DNA of 64,000 nt. It comes from JAPPHA01 sp963662705. GTDB taxonomy: Bacteria; Pseudomonadota; Alphaproteobacteria; Rhodobacterales; Rhodobacteraceae. Numbering within the stretch: position 1 is the stretch's first letter; each line of letters begins with the position of its first letter. The stretch covers positions 558,001 to 622,000 of the forward strand of contig OY759767.1 in assembly GCA_963662705.2 (NCBI GenBank), given 5' to 3'. Below are positions 39,029 through 48,148 of the stretch, in pieces. A model generated the notes under the pieces. That model had not been told where the DNA came from. It saw only the letters and a list, made by a program, of their open reading frames with translations, and made no database searches. The position numbers and the translations under genes were made by a program.

Positions 39029-39523
39029 GTGAAACTCAATGAACTCCGTGACAATCCGGGGGCAACCAAGCCACGGAAACGGGTCGGCCGGGGTCCGGGT
39101 TCCGGAACCGGCAAGACGGCTGGACGCGGCATGAACGGTCAGAAGTCGCGTTCGGGGACGTCGCTCGCGGGTTTTGAAGGCGGGCAAATGCCGCTATACC
39201 AACGGTTGCCGAAACGGGGATTCCGGAATTTCAGCAAGAAACGGCACGCGGTCGTGAACCTGGGTGTCCTTCAGGGCTTCATCGACGCCGGCAAGATCGA
39301 CGCGGAAAAGCCGATCACCGAAAAGACGCTTCTCGAAAGCGGGCTGGTCAGGCGGATTCGGGATGGGGTCCGTGTCTTGGGCAAAGGCGAACTGACGAGC
39401 AGTGTCGAGCTCGTGGTCAGCGGCGCCTCCAGGCGGGCGACCGAGATGGTCGAGGCGGCCAAGGGATCGCTGACGCTGGTGTCGGCGGAGAATGCCGATC
39501 CGGACGTACAGGTGAGCGAATAG
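39029..39523 (+). CDS. rplO: Ribosomal protein L15
   Basis: Late-assembly 50S protein. The 164-aa protein starts at GTG 39029 with AGGGGAG upstream: MKLNELRDNPGATKPRKRVGRGPGSGTGKTAGRG. The glycine-rich N-terminus penetrates the rRNA. secY begins 54 bp later. Confidence 0.96.
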   Translation: MKLNELRDNPGATKPRKRVGRGPGSGTGKTAGRGMNGQKSRSGTSLAGFEGGQMPLYQRLPKRGFRNFSKKRHAVVNLGVLQGFIDAGKIDAEKPITEKTLLESGLVRRIRDGVRVLGKGELTSSVELVVSGASRRATEMVEAAKGSLTLVSAENADPDVQVSE

Positions 39524-39577
39524 GTCGATCCGGCGAACGGCCGGTTTGCGCAAACGGGAATGTCGAAAGGATAGGGT

Positions 39578-40942
39578 ATGGCATCCGCCGCCGAACAGAT
39601 GGCTGCCAACATTTCCTGGGGGACCTTTGCCAAGGCCAAGGAACTCCAGCAGCGGATTCTGTTCGCGTTGGCGCTTCTGATTGTCTACCGGATCGGGACG
39701 TTCATTCCGGTTCCGGGGATCGACTCGGTCGCCCTGCAGCAGTTCGTCGAGCAGGCCCAAGGCGGTATCGGCGGAATTCTCAACATGTTTTCAGGGGGCG
39801 CCATCGGCCGGATGGCCATATTCGCCCTGGGGATCATGCCCTACATCTCGTCGTCGATCATCGTGCAACTGCTGGCGGCGATGGTGCCCCAGCTGGAGCA
39901 ATTGAAGAAAGAGGGTGAACAGGGCCGCAAGAAGATCAACCAGTACACCCGGTACGGGACGGTTTTCCTCGCGACGTTCCAGGCATTCGGCCTGTCCAAG
40001 GGCCTCGAGGCCAGCGAACTGGTGACCAATCCCGGGTTCATGAGTTTTCAGCTTCCCTGCGTCATCACCCTGGTTGGCGGCACAATGTTCCTGATGTGGC
40101 TTGGCGAGCAGATCACGGCCCGCGGAATCGGCAACGGAATCTCGCTGATCATCTTTGTCGGCATCATTGCCGAACTGCCGGCAGCCCTGGCCCAGTTCTT
40201 CAGCCAGGGCCGATCCGGCGTGCTGTCTCCCGCAGTGATCATCGGCGTCATGGTCATGGTCGGTGTCGTCATCGCCTTCGTGGTCTTCATGGAGCGTGCC
40301 CTGCGAAAGGTGCACATACAGTATCCGAAGCGCCAGGCGGCAAACAACCGGATGTATGGCGGGCAGAGTTCGCACTTGCCGATCAAGCTCAATCCGTCCG
40401 GCGTCATTCCGCCGATTTTCGCCTCGGCGCTCTTGTTGTTGCCGACGACGGTTAGCACCTTTTCCGGTACCCAGACTTCGCCGTTCATGAATACGGTTCT
40501 GGCGTATTTCGGGCCGGGGCAGCCGCTCTACCTGACCTTCTTTGTCGCGATGATCGTCTTCTTCGCCTATTTCTACACGGCGAATGTCGCCTTCAAGACC
40601 GAGGACATTGCCGACAATCTCAAGCGGCAAAGCGGATTCGTTCCGGGAATTCGCCCTGGACAGCGGACGGCCGAATACCTGGACTACGTCGTCACGAGGC
40701 TGCTGGTTCTGGGTTCGGCGTACCTGTCGGCGGTGTGCCTGTTGCCGGAGATCCTCAGGGCAGAGTTGGCAATTCCCTTCTATTTCGGCGGAACGTCGCT
40801 GTTGATCGTGGTCTCGGTTACGATGGACACGATCACGCAGGTTCAGTCCCACCTGCTTGCCCACCAATACGAGAGCCTGATCGAGCGGTCGAAACTGAGG
40901 GGGCGCAGTCGTTCCAGATCGCGAAGTCCGGTTCGGCGATAG
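39578..40942 (+). CDS. secY: Preprotein translocase subunit SecY
   Basis: Central channel of the Sec translocase in the inner membrane. The 454-aa protein has ten hydrophobic helices, the family signature RIGTFIPVPGID in helix 1 and GGTMFLMWLGEQITARGIGNGISLIIF. Loop C5 with NLKRQSGFVPGIRPG, the SecA and ribosome docking site, is intact. The C-terminus is a short Arg/Ser-rich tail (RGRSRSRSRSPVRR). Confidence 0.97.
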   Translation: MASAAEQMAANISWGTFAKAKELQQRILFALALLIVYRIGTFIPVPGIDSVALQQFVEQAQGGIGGILNMFSGGAIGRMAIFALGIMPYISSSIIVQLLAAMVPQLEQLKKEGEQGRKKINQYTRYGTVFLATFQAFGLSKGLEASELVTNPGFMSFQLPCVITLVGGTMFLMWLGEQITARGIGNGISLIIFVGIIAELPAALAQFFSQGRSGVLSPAVIIGVMVMVGVVIAFVVFMERALRKVHIQYPKRQAANNRMYGGQSSHLPIKLNPSGVIPPIFASALLLLPTTVSTFSGTQTSPFMNTVLAYFGPGQPLYLTFFVAMIVFFAYFYTANVAFKTEDIADNLKRQSGFVPGIRPGQRTAEYLDYVVTRLLVLGSAYLSAVCLLPEILRAELAIPFYFGGTSLLIVVSVTMDTITQVQSHLLAHQYESLIERSKLRGRSRSRSRSPVRR

Positions 40943-41075
40943 TCGTGGACTCCGCGGAATTCGGTCCCTGCCGGACCGTCCCGTGCACCAACTGTCCGGT
41001 TGCCCGGTGCGTGCCGGACAACGACCGTGAAGCTCGGATCTCCGGAGCGATGCGCAAACCGGGGGCGACGAACGC

Positions 41076-41723
41076 ATGAACATCATCCTGCTTGGACCGC
41101 CGGGTTGCGGAAAGGGAACCCAGGCCATGCGCCTGGTGCAGGAATTCGACATGACGCAGTTGTCGACAGGCGACATGCTGCGGTCGGCGCGCAAGGCGAC
41201 GACCGGAATCGGGCAAGTCGTCGCCGCCGTCATGGACCGGGGGGACCTGGTCACGGACGACATCGTCATCAGCCTGATCGAAGAGCGATTGAGCGAAGAC
41301 ATCAAGGGTGGCGCAATCTTTGACGGTTTTCCGCGAACGCTCGCACAGGCGGACGCCCTCGGTGCGCTGCTGGACCGCATTGGCCAAAGGCTTGACAAGG
41401 TGATCGAGATCAAGGTGGACGATGAGACGCTCGTTCGTCGGGTCACGGGCCGATTTACGTGCGCCGAATGCGGTGAGGTCTATCACGACGACACCAGGAA
41501 ACCGGTCGTTGCGGGTGTCTGCGACGTCTGCGGCAGTGGCGATTTTTCCCGTCGTGCGGACGACAATGAAGTTTCGTTCCGGACGCGGTTGCTGGCCTAT
41601 TACCGGGATACGGCGCCCCTGATCGGCTACTACCACGCGCATCGAAAGCTCGTTTCGGTCGATGGTCTCGCACCGATCGACGAAATCCAGGGTGAGATCG
41701 CGTCGATTCTCGGCAGATCATAG
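41076..41723 (+). CDS. adk: Adenylate kinase (zinc-type LID)
   Basis: Converts ATP + AMP to 2 ADP. The 215-aa long-form enzyme has GPPGCGKGTQ (7-16), DGFPRTLAQA and a LID with four Cys (CAEC ... CDVC), so the LID should bind zinc. Its place after secY is normal for alphaproteobacteria; what follows, 6 kb of non-ribosomal DNA before rpsM, is not. Confidence 0.97.
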   Translation: MNIILLGPPGCGKGTQAMRLVQEFDMTQLSTGDMLRSARKATTGIGQVVAAVMDRGDLVTDDIVISLIEERLSEDIKGGAIFDGFPRTLAQADALGALLDRIGQRLDKVIEIKVDDETLVRRVTGRFTCAECGEVYHDDTRKPVVAGVCDVCGSGDFSRRADDNEVSFRTRLLAYYRDTAPLIGYYHAHRKLVSVDGLAPIDEIQGEIASILGRS

Positions 41724-42193
41724 ACCGGGTTCGGCCAATTTGAGCCCGATTCGGCACCGGTCTCGACGGCGTCATCAGGGCGCGTGCCCGCCTTCGGGAA
41801 AAGGGCTACGCCAGGTGCAGCGCTTCGCCGTTTCACCGAGGCGCGGATTGATGCGAACACACCGGGCTGTATCATGGAAGCAGTGATCTGACCTTCTTGC
41901 CCAGCCCGAGCAAAGACCACTGGCGTATCCGGACCGTTTTTTGACGTGGTACCGCGGTGCGGTGCGCACGGCCTGTTTTCTCGAACGGTGCCTTGTCGAA
42001 GAGTCCCGGCGGCCGACGATCATTCCCGGATTTCGAGTCGAAAACCGGGCCGCGTGACCAGGGCTGACGATGCCCGGTTCCATGCCCTGGATTGCCACAC
42101 CCCTTGCCGATTTACCCGGCAGTTTCGGACTTGACCGTCACGGCCGTGTCCAGTAGCCGCGAGGAGTTGCCGGTGCGCAGTTCGGAGACCGAC
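41724..42193. other. No gene recognised after adk
   Basis: A 470-bp stretch with short open frames on both strands, none with family motifs or a good ribosome-binding site. A CCGTTTTTT run at 41935-41941 is not preceded by a clear stem. It forms the left edge of the insertion between adk and rpsM. Confidence 0.45.
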
Positions 42194-44344
42194 ATGTGGG
42201 TCTTCAGGGTCATCAAGTGGGCGGGAGTCCTGATTGCTGGCGTAACCGCGGCCGCCATCGCGATCCTCCTGACGATCGATGTCAATGACTATCGCGACGA
42301 CCTCGCGGCGGGCTTCAAGAATTTCACCGGCCGGGACCTTTCGATCGGAGGGGAGATCGATCTGTCCCTGTCCTTCAGCCCTGCTGTCGTGGTCGAAGAC
42401 ATCACCGTTGCCAACACGGGCTGGGGTTCACGCCCGGAGATGGTGACGATCAGGCGAGCCGAAGCCAGGGTCGAACTGATTCCGCTGATCAAGGGCGAAA
42501 TCCGCGTTTCCAGCCTCTTGCTCATTGAACCCGACATTTTTCTCGAGATCGACGGCAACGGCGATCCCAACTGGAAATTCGGGACATCATCGCCCGGGGA
42601 TGGCGGGCTGAAAGCTGACAATGCCGGCAATGAACAGCCGGCCGGCGGCGACGAACCGGGTCTGATTACCGCATCCGGAGCATCCGGAATACCTGTTTTC
42701 GATCATGTCGAAATCCGGGACGGAAGACTGACGTTCAGGAACGGCAGAACCGGCGGTGTGACCCGCCTCGACCTTACGGAAGCCGTGGTCGTCGCGGTAT
42801 CGAAGACCGCGCCGGTGAACGTTGAAGTCACGGGCGCCTGGAACCAGGCACATTTCTTTGCGTCGGGATCGATCGAGCCCCTGGCCAACATTTTTTCGGG
42901 GCAGCCCCTTTTGCTCGCCGGGGACTTCAATGCGTTCGGATTCAATGTCGGGTTCCGCGGCGGCGTCGCAGAACCTCACGGGTTCAATGGCCTGGATCTG
43001 CAGATCGAGGCCGCAGGCGCCAACCTCGCTTCCCTGACCCCCCTGGCAGGGCCAGGACTTCCGCAGTTGGGGCCTGTCAATCTTGAAACCGGCATCAGGG
43101 GAAGTGTTGACGAGATTGACATCGACAACCTGCGGATGACGCTGGCATCCAGTGATGCCACCGGGGCATTGACGTTGTTTCGGACAGGGGAACGCCCGCG
43201 GTTCACGGGAAATTTGACGTCGACGAGCCTGGATCTCACCGAGCTGATTTCGGGGCTTGAAGACGGCCATGGCGCTGGCCCCGGTGAAGATCGGGAAACG
43301 GGGATGGCGGGACATGGCCGGATCTTTCCCGATGATCCGCTTCCCCTGGCAGCACTCGCGGCCGTCGACCTTGATCTGGACCTCTTCGTCAATCGGCTCG
43401 TCACCATTTCGTTTCCCCTCATGGATGTAAAAGCCCGAATACTGCTCGATCACGGCACCATGACGGTTCAGCCGCTGACGGCGACCGTGGCACGGAGCAG
43501 GGTCAGCGGTCGGCTTCGGCTCGATGCCGGTCCGGACATGCCATCGCTGGACGTTGCGGTCGAGGCACCGAAACTCGATCTTGGCCGCCTCATGCTGGAA
43601 GCCGGTGTATCCGACCTGTTCGAGGGAGAGGCGAACATCCATGCCGAGCTCAGCGGCACCGGGCGGTCCATCGCGGCGTTGCTGTCAAACCTGAACGGCG
43701 ACATCAGGTTGCTCGCCGAAGACGGCCGCCTCAAGACCCAGGCCTTCGATGCGTGGGTCGGAGGCGCCAGCGCGGTGCTCGGGACACTCTTCTCCGGCAG
43801 GGAGCAGTGGACGATCGTCAACTGCGCCGCCAGCTCGATCACGATCGAAGACGGGATAGCCACCAGCCAGGGCACGCTGGTCGATACGGAATACGCGACC
43901 ATCGCGGCCGTTGGAAAGGTCGATCTTGCCAACGAGACGCTCGACCTGGTTTTCGAACCGAAGCCGAAATCCCCGACCTTGAATGTCGCTGTACCGGTTC
44001 ACGTCCGGGGATCGCTGGCAAGTCCGACTTTTCTACCCGACCCCGGGGCGACGTTGAAGAAACTGGGGGGGCTGCTCGGGCTTGCCATTTTCCCGCCTGC
44101 CACGATCGCGGGGCTTGGCGAACTTGGCACGGGAGACAACGCGTGCATAGAGATCGCGGCTTCCAGCCGGGACGCCGGTTCGGGTCCGCAAGCCGAGGCC
44201 CCGCTTTCGCTCATCCCGGAAGCCATTGTCGAGGGTATTGCCGAAGACGCGGAAGAACTTGTCGAGGGATTTACCGAAGACGCGGAAGAACTTGTCGACG
44301 ATCTTTTCGGGGGATTGAAGGGACTCCTGGGCAGGGAAGACTAA
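42194..44344 (+). CDS. AsmA-family protein
   Basis: Probable inner-membrane-anchored periplasmic protein of the AsmA group, tied to outer-membrane lipid and protein homeostasis. The 716-aa protein has one N-terminal transmembrane helix (about 5-27) and the AsmA start motif: DVNDYRDDLAAGFKNFTGRDLSIGGEIDLSLSFSP ... NTGWGSRPEMVTI. A long beta-rich region and a C-terminal conserved AsmA block (TQAFDAWVGGASAVLGTLF; LDLVFEPKPKSP) follow. I start at ATG 42194, with GGAG 7 bases upstream; the frame is open to 42092. The extreme C-terminus contains a tandem repeat, EDAEELVEGFT-EDAEELVDDLF. It is the first gene of the insertion and is on the same strand as the ribosomal genes. Confidence 0.82.
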   Translation: MWVFRVIKWAGVLIAGVTAAAIAILLTIDVNDYRDDLAAGFKNFTGRDLSIGGEIDLSLSFSPAVVVEDITVANTGWGSRPEMVTIRRAEARVELIPLIKGEIRVSSLLLIEPDIFLEIDGNGDPNWKFGTSSPGDGGLKADNAGNEQPAGGDEPGLITASGASGIPVFDHVEIRDGRLTFRNGRTGGVTRLDLTEAVVVAVSKTAPVNVEVTGAWNQAHFFASGSIEPLANIFSGQPLLLAGDFNAFGFNVGFRGGVAEPHGFNGLDLQIEAAGANLASLTPLAGPGLPQLGPVNLETGIRGSVDEIDIDNLRMTLASSDATGALTLFRTGERPRFTGNLTSTSLDLTELISGLEDGHGAGPGEDRETGMAGHGRIFPDDPLPLAALAAVDLDLDLFVNRLVTISFPLMDVKARILLDHGTMTVQPLTATVARSRVSGRLRLDAGPDMPSLDVAVEAPKLDLGRLMLEAGVSDLFEGEANIHAELSGTGRSIAALLSNLNGDIRLLAEDGRLKTQAFDAWVGGASAVLGTLFSGREQWTIVNCAASSITIEDGIATSQGTLVDTEYATIAAVGKVDLANETLDLVFEPKPKSPTLNVAVPVHVRGSLASPTFLPDPGATLKKLGGLLGLAIFPPATIAGLGELGTGDNACIEIAASSRDAGSGPQAEAPLSLIPEAIVEGIAEDAEELVEGFTEDAEELVDDLFGGLKGLLGRED

Positions 44345-44557
44345 CCCGGATCCATCGTGAAGAATTGACCTTGGACAAATTCCGGGATGATGCCGTTCTC
44401 TCTGCCGCACCCTCATTGATCAGGCAATTCATTTGCCTCTACAAACTTTCGCTGGCACAGTGGAATTCCGGGGCGGGTCTGCTGGTTAGGCCCGTCCCGG
44501 ACGATTCTTGTCCGTTGTCGGCACGTGCGTGGGCGCGTATTTTCGGACCTGAAGGAA

Positions 44558-44989
44558 ATGATCGCACGGGAACGGTTCAAGGTGATGGTTGAGGAACTCT
44601 ATGAGCGGATCGCGAAGTCTCTGGCGAAAGCCCTGGCCGTCATGTGCGTTCGCAATACCAGTCTGGAGGACATCCACGCGGGGATTTGTCCGGTTACGCA
44701 TACCGGGGACTATTCCGATGTCGTGGTGATCGATGCGACCGGACGGCGGATTCCTTGGACAAGGGTATCGCGCATTGACGACGACGAAATGCGAGACCTG
44801 ATGCGGCAGGTCGTCAACCGGCTCTATACCGCTCACCTGTATATCGATGACCCCGGCTTGAACGGCGTACTTGGCTGGGCAGAGATGCTGGCCAAGAGGT
44901 GGGATGAACCGAAGTTGGACGAAACGACGATGGAGGACATCCGGCGGACTCGAGAATTGCAAAGGATGTACCAGTCAAACGGGGAGTAG
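44558..44989 (+). CDS. Small protein of unknown function
   Basis: Not recognised. The 143-aa predicted protein is soluble and acidic in its second half, with a helical start (MVEELYERIAKSLAKALAVMCVRNTSLEDIHAG), a central GDYSDVVVIDATGRRIPWTRVSRIDDDEM and a C-terminal stretch ending RTRELQRMYQSNGE. The look (short, with SRI-DDEM and LE-DIHAG segments) suggests a conserved phage- or plasmid-associated family, but this is only an impression. The start could be GTG 44525, ATG 44558 or ATG 44585. No gene partner is within 200 bp. Confidence 0.6.
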   Translation: MIARERFKVMVEELYERIAKSLAKALAVMCVRNTSLEDIHAGICPVTHTGDYSDVVVIDATGRRIPWTRVSRIDDDEMRDLMRQVVNRLYTAHLYIDDPGLNGVLGWAEMLAKRWDEPKLDETTMEDIRRTRELQRMYQSNGE

Positions 44990-45270
44990 GCCGTCCCTGT
45001 CTGTGGGCTGGCCTTTGGCATCGTTCCCCGGCCTCTGGCGACCCATTCACAAGGCATGAAGAGAGTGGTTTCCGGGAGCGAGAGCGGCGGCGGTACGGGT
45101 ATTGCCCGTCAACTTCGGCACGGAAATGCTGGACGGCGACAGGGTGTGGCCGATGTGGCGGTTGTATCATTCGACCCGCGCCTATTGCCGACATGGGCCG
45201 CCAAGGCGATTGGGATGCCCTGGCCGCAATGGCGGCCTATGCTGTGGGGCAGCGAGGGAAGGGTGATCTG

Positions 45271-45927
45271 TTGAACGAATCATTTCACAAGTCCGGCGAG
45301 GCACCCCGCCGACGGTCCGCCTATCAGGATGTGCTCGACGCGCCGCGGCACATGGTTGCCGAGGTGGTTGATGGCACGCTGACCCTGAATCCGGGGCCAT
45401 CTGCGAGGCATGTCTGGGCGAGTTCTTCTCTCGGCATCGAAGTTGGCAGTCCGTTCGGCCGCGGTCGCGGCGACCCCGGCGGATGGTGGATCATCGACGA
45501 GCCCGAACTGCACTTCGGCGAGGACGGAACAGATATCGTTGTTCCGGACATCGCAGGCTGGCGGCACGAGACGATGCGCGAGTATCCTGATGCGGAATAT
45601 CTCGAAATCACGCCCGACTGGGCCTGTGAGGTGCTCTCGCCCGGGATGCGTGCGTTCGACCTCGGCAGGAAACGCGCTGTCTATGCCCGCGAGGCGGCCG
45701 GTCATCTCTGGTTCGTTGGCCCCGGTGCAAAGATGCTCGAGGCATTCGAACTCCGCGAGGTCCGCCGGGCGCTTCTTGACACCCTTTCAGACGACGCGGC
45801 GGTTTCGCTGACGCCGTTTGGCGCGATCAGCTTCCCGCTTGATGCGCTATGGCCTGAAGTTTCGGCGCCAACGGCGGGACACGGTAGCGCATCTTCGGAT
45901 TTCGCCGAAAAGACGCGGGAGAGCTGA
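45271..45927 (+). CDS. Uma2/DUF820-family nuclease-like protein
   Basis: A member of the Uma2 (DUF820) PD-(D/E)XK-fold group, often annotated as a restriction-type endonuclease of unknown role. The 218-aa form from TTG 45271 (GGAAGGG upstream) has MVAEVVDGTLTLNP, the acidic DIVVPDIAGWR, CEVLSPG with the metal-binding Glu and RKRAVYAREAAGHLWFV with the family Lys. So the putative active-site residues are all present. The frame is open to 45193, but that part looks non-coding. Confidence 0.75.
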   Translation: MNESFHKSGEAPRRRSAYQDVLDAPRHMVAEVVDGTLTLNPGPSARHVWASSSLGIEVGSPFGRGRGDPGGWWIIDEPELHFGEDGTDIVVPDIAGWRHETMREYPDAEYLEITPDWACEVLSPGMRAFDLGRKRAVYAREAAGHLWFVGPGAKMLEAFELREVRRALLDTLSDDAAVSLTPFGAISFPLDALWPEVSAPTAGHGSASSDFAEKTRES

Positions 45928-46533
45928 CCAAATGTCGGGAGGGGCTGTTTCGCCGGAAGGATCACGGAACCATAGAAATTGCGCGCAGGGGACTGTCGCG
46001 TTCAGGCGACAGGTGAATGCGCGCACCCCTTTGCAACGCGTGTCCGGAAAGTGCATGTTCCGGGCAATGGGGCCAGGAACTGGCCTTCGGTCGCGAAGCA
46101 GGCAGGTTGCTGCGAGGCTTGGCCGAGAAGCCGTCGCATTTATGCGATGGAGTGTTCACTTGAGCCCCCGTCCGGTGTTGTCTGCCTGCTGCAAAAGCGT
46201 GTCCGCATCCAGCTACGGACTGGATTCGCCATCGAGCGGCACAAAAATTCGCGTTGGTCGGAGGCCGTGCCAACTACCGCTGGCGATATACTGCACGCTT
46301 CCAGACCTTGCGCGCGACGATCCATCATGGTCGGACGGCACACGGACGGAAATCGAACGTGGCGATCTTGCCAATGCGAACGGCTGCGCGCCAATGAAGG
46401 GTCGATCGCGACGACGTTCACGGAAGTGGTCTGCGGTCATTTGTCGACCGCCAAAGATTGGACGGTGTCAGGCGATGCAGGTGTTCCGATGCAGAATTCC
46501 GGACGCGTAAGCGTTTGGCGGGGAGAAGACTTC
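45928..46533. other. No gene recognised
   Basis: Over 600 bp between the Uma2-like gene and the abasic-site protein. Several overlapping frames are open because of base composition, including one continuous with the downstream gene, but none shows a motif. Possibly degraded coding sequence. Confidence 0.4.
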
Positions 46534-47223
46534 ATGTGCAACCTGTATTCAAGCACAACCCCTCAGAAATCGATGAGGGACCTGTTCCAGGTGTCGCATT
46601 CGAATGACATGCTCGGGAACGCGGAACCTTTGCCATCGGTTTTCCCCGGGAATGCGGCTCCGGTCGTTCGATTGTCGGAAAAAGGCGTGCGCGAACTGGT
46701 CCCCAGCAGATTCGGATTCGTGCTTCCCCAAAGGTCAAAGAGGACAGGCGAACCCATTCAGCCGAAATTTGTCGCCAACGCCCGACAGGACAAACTCCGG
46801 TCGTCTCCGTTCTGGAGAGAAAGTTTCGTCGAGAGACGATGCCTCGTTCCGGCTTCCGCGTTTTGCGAGATGAAAGGACGTCGCCCGGCGACGTATTTCT
46901 GGTTCGGGGTCGCCGGGGAATCCGGCAGCACGCCATTCGCCTTTGCAGGTCTCTGGAGAACATTTCATGGGTCCATTCGGGGCGAGCAGGGTTCTTTTCC
47001 GACTCACACGATTATCACGACGACCCCCAATTCGCTGGTCGCGACGGTTCATCCGGCACGCATGCCGGTCATTCTCGATCCGGAGGCCTACGAGACGTGG
47101 TTGTGCGGGACGTGCGACGATGTGACGCCGCTGTTGCGGCCTTATCATGAGGAAGAGATGCTGATTCTCGCGTCCGGGGCCGGCATGAAATCCTTCGATC
47201 CCGGGCCGCCGTCCGGACAGTGA
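46534..47223 (+). CDS. Abasic-site processing protein (YedK/HMCES, SRAP family)
   Basis: SRAP proteins form a DNA-protein crosslink through Cys2 with abasic sites in single-stranded DNA. The 229-aa protein starts MCNLYS at ATG 46534 (GGGGAGAAG upstream); the initiator Met must be removed so that Cys2 is free. Asn82 (FVANARQDK), Glu112 (FCEMKG) and His173 (TVHPARMPVIL) match the YedK active-site set, with the Asn-Glu spacing of 30 as in E. coli YedK. The frame is open back to 45979, which would bury the Cys, so that start is rejected. Confidence 0.9.
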   Translation: MCNLYSSTTPQKSMRDLFQVSHSNDMLGNAEPLPSVFPGNAAPVVRLSEKGVRELVPSRFGFVLPQRSKRTGEPIQPKFVANARQDKLRSSPFWRESFVERRCLVPASAFCEMKGRRPATYFWFGVAGESGSTPFAFAGLWRTFHGSIRGEQGSFPTHTIITTTPNSLVATVHPARMPVILDPEAYETWLCGTCDDVTPLLRPYHEEEMLILASGAGMKSFDPGPPSGQ

Positions 47224-47558
47224 TAGCGGCGCCAATGTCGGGCGTCTCGGCGACAAGGCACGGCGAGAATGCCGCCGACGGAACGCCCGGGATTCAGGTA
47301 CCCGCTTTCCCGAACGAGTGCACGTCCTGGTACCGGCAGCGTTGTCGAACGGACCACAATCCGGCGTGCCGTGTTTCGGCAAGGGCCCGTTTGCATCGGA
47401 GAATTCGCCGCTCCGGCATGAATTATCATTGCATGGCATTCAATTGCGGGCGCCCGGGTTGATTTCAGGTGATTTCGGGATGATGCTGGCCGGGGTTCAA
47501 GCGCTTCGAACGCATGCTTGGAACTTTCAGAAAAGGACATTCGGGCCGAATCCCTTTC
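47224..47558. other. No gene recognised, right edge of insertion
   Basis: No coding potential was recognised between the SRAP gene stop and the candidate rpsM promoter. The sequence keeps the regional base composition. Confidence 0.4.
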
Positions 47559-47585
47559 TTGACTTGTCGGGCGACCAGGGATAAT
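47559..47585 (+). promoter_or_regulatory. Candidate promoter for rpsM-rpsK-rpoA-rplQ
   Basis: TTGACT (47559-47564) and GATAAT (47580-47585), with a 15-bp spacer that is shorter than the ideal 17. It lies about 180 bp before rpsM. A promoter here is expected, as the upstream ribosomal genes are 6 kb away. Confidence 0.45.
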
Positions 47586-47767
47586 GATCCGCCGTCGCCG
47601 GAATCGGCCTGCGAAGTGTTTCGCTCGTGCCCGTTTTCCGGCTGTCTGCTATTCGAAGGAAAGAAATCCGGTTCGTTGTCACGATGCCGGGGATGCAGAA
47701 TGGCAAATGAATTGACTGCCGGTTCGAAGCCTTTGACCCGGGCAATCTGCGCAACAGGGAGACATGA

Positions 47768-48136
47768 ATGGCTCGCATTGCAGGTGTGAATATCCCAACA
47801 CAGAAACGGGTCCCCATCGCGTTGACCTATATTCATGGCATTGGTCTCGGAACGGCAACTCAAGTCTGCGAAGCGACCGGAATCAATCCGTCGCGCCGGG
47901 TCAATGAACTTTCGGATACGGAAGTCATGAGAATTCGCGAGCACATCGACGGAAACCTGATGGTCGAGGGCGATCTTCGGCGCGACGTGGCGATGAACGT
48001 GAAACGGCTGATGGATCTCGGCTGTTACCGTGGCCTGCGACACAGGCGTGGACTGCCGGTGCGCGGACAAAGAACCCACACAAATGCCCGAACCCGCAAG
48101 GGACCGGCCAGGCCGATTGCCGGCAAGAAAAATTAG
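47768..48136 (+). CDS. rpsM: Ribosomal protein S13
   Basis: 30S head protein contacting P-site tRNA and L5. The 122-aa protein reads MARIAGVNIPTQKRVPIALTYIHGIG and ends RGQRTHTNARTRKGPARPIAGKKN. AGGGAGAC precedes the ATG by 5-6 bases. First gene of the alpha-type group, here detached from adk. Confidence 0.97.
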   Translation: MARIAGVNIPTQKRVPIALTYIHGIGLGTATQVCEATGINPSRRVNELSDTEVMRIREHIDGNLMVEGDLRRDVAMNVKRLMDLGCYRGLRHRRGLPVRGQRTHTNARTRKGPARPIAGKKN

Positions 48137-48148
48137 GAAACACCTCGA

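Noticed and set aside
41931..41945. T-run after adk as an intrinsic terminator
   Set aside because: No stable stem directly precedes the T-run.
45979..46533. N-terminal extension of the SRAP gene
   Set aside because: SRAP proteins need Cys at position 2; the ATG at 46534 gives this and has a Shine-Dalgarno.
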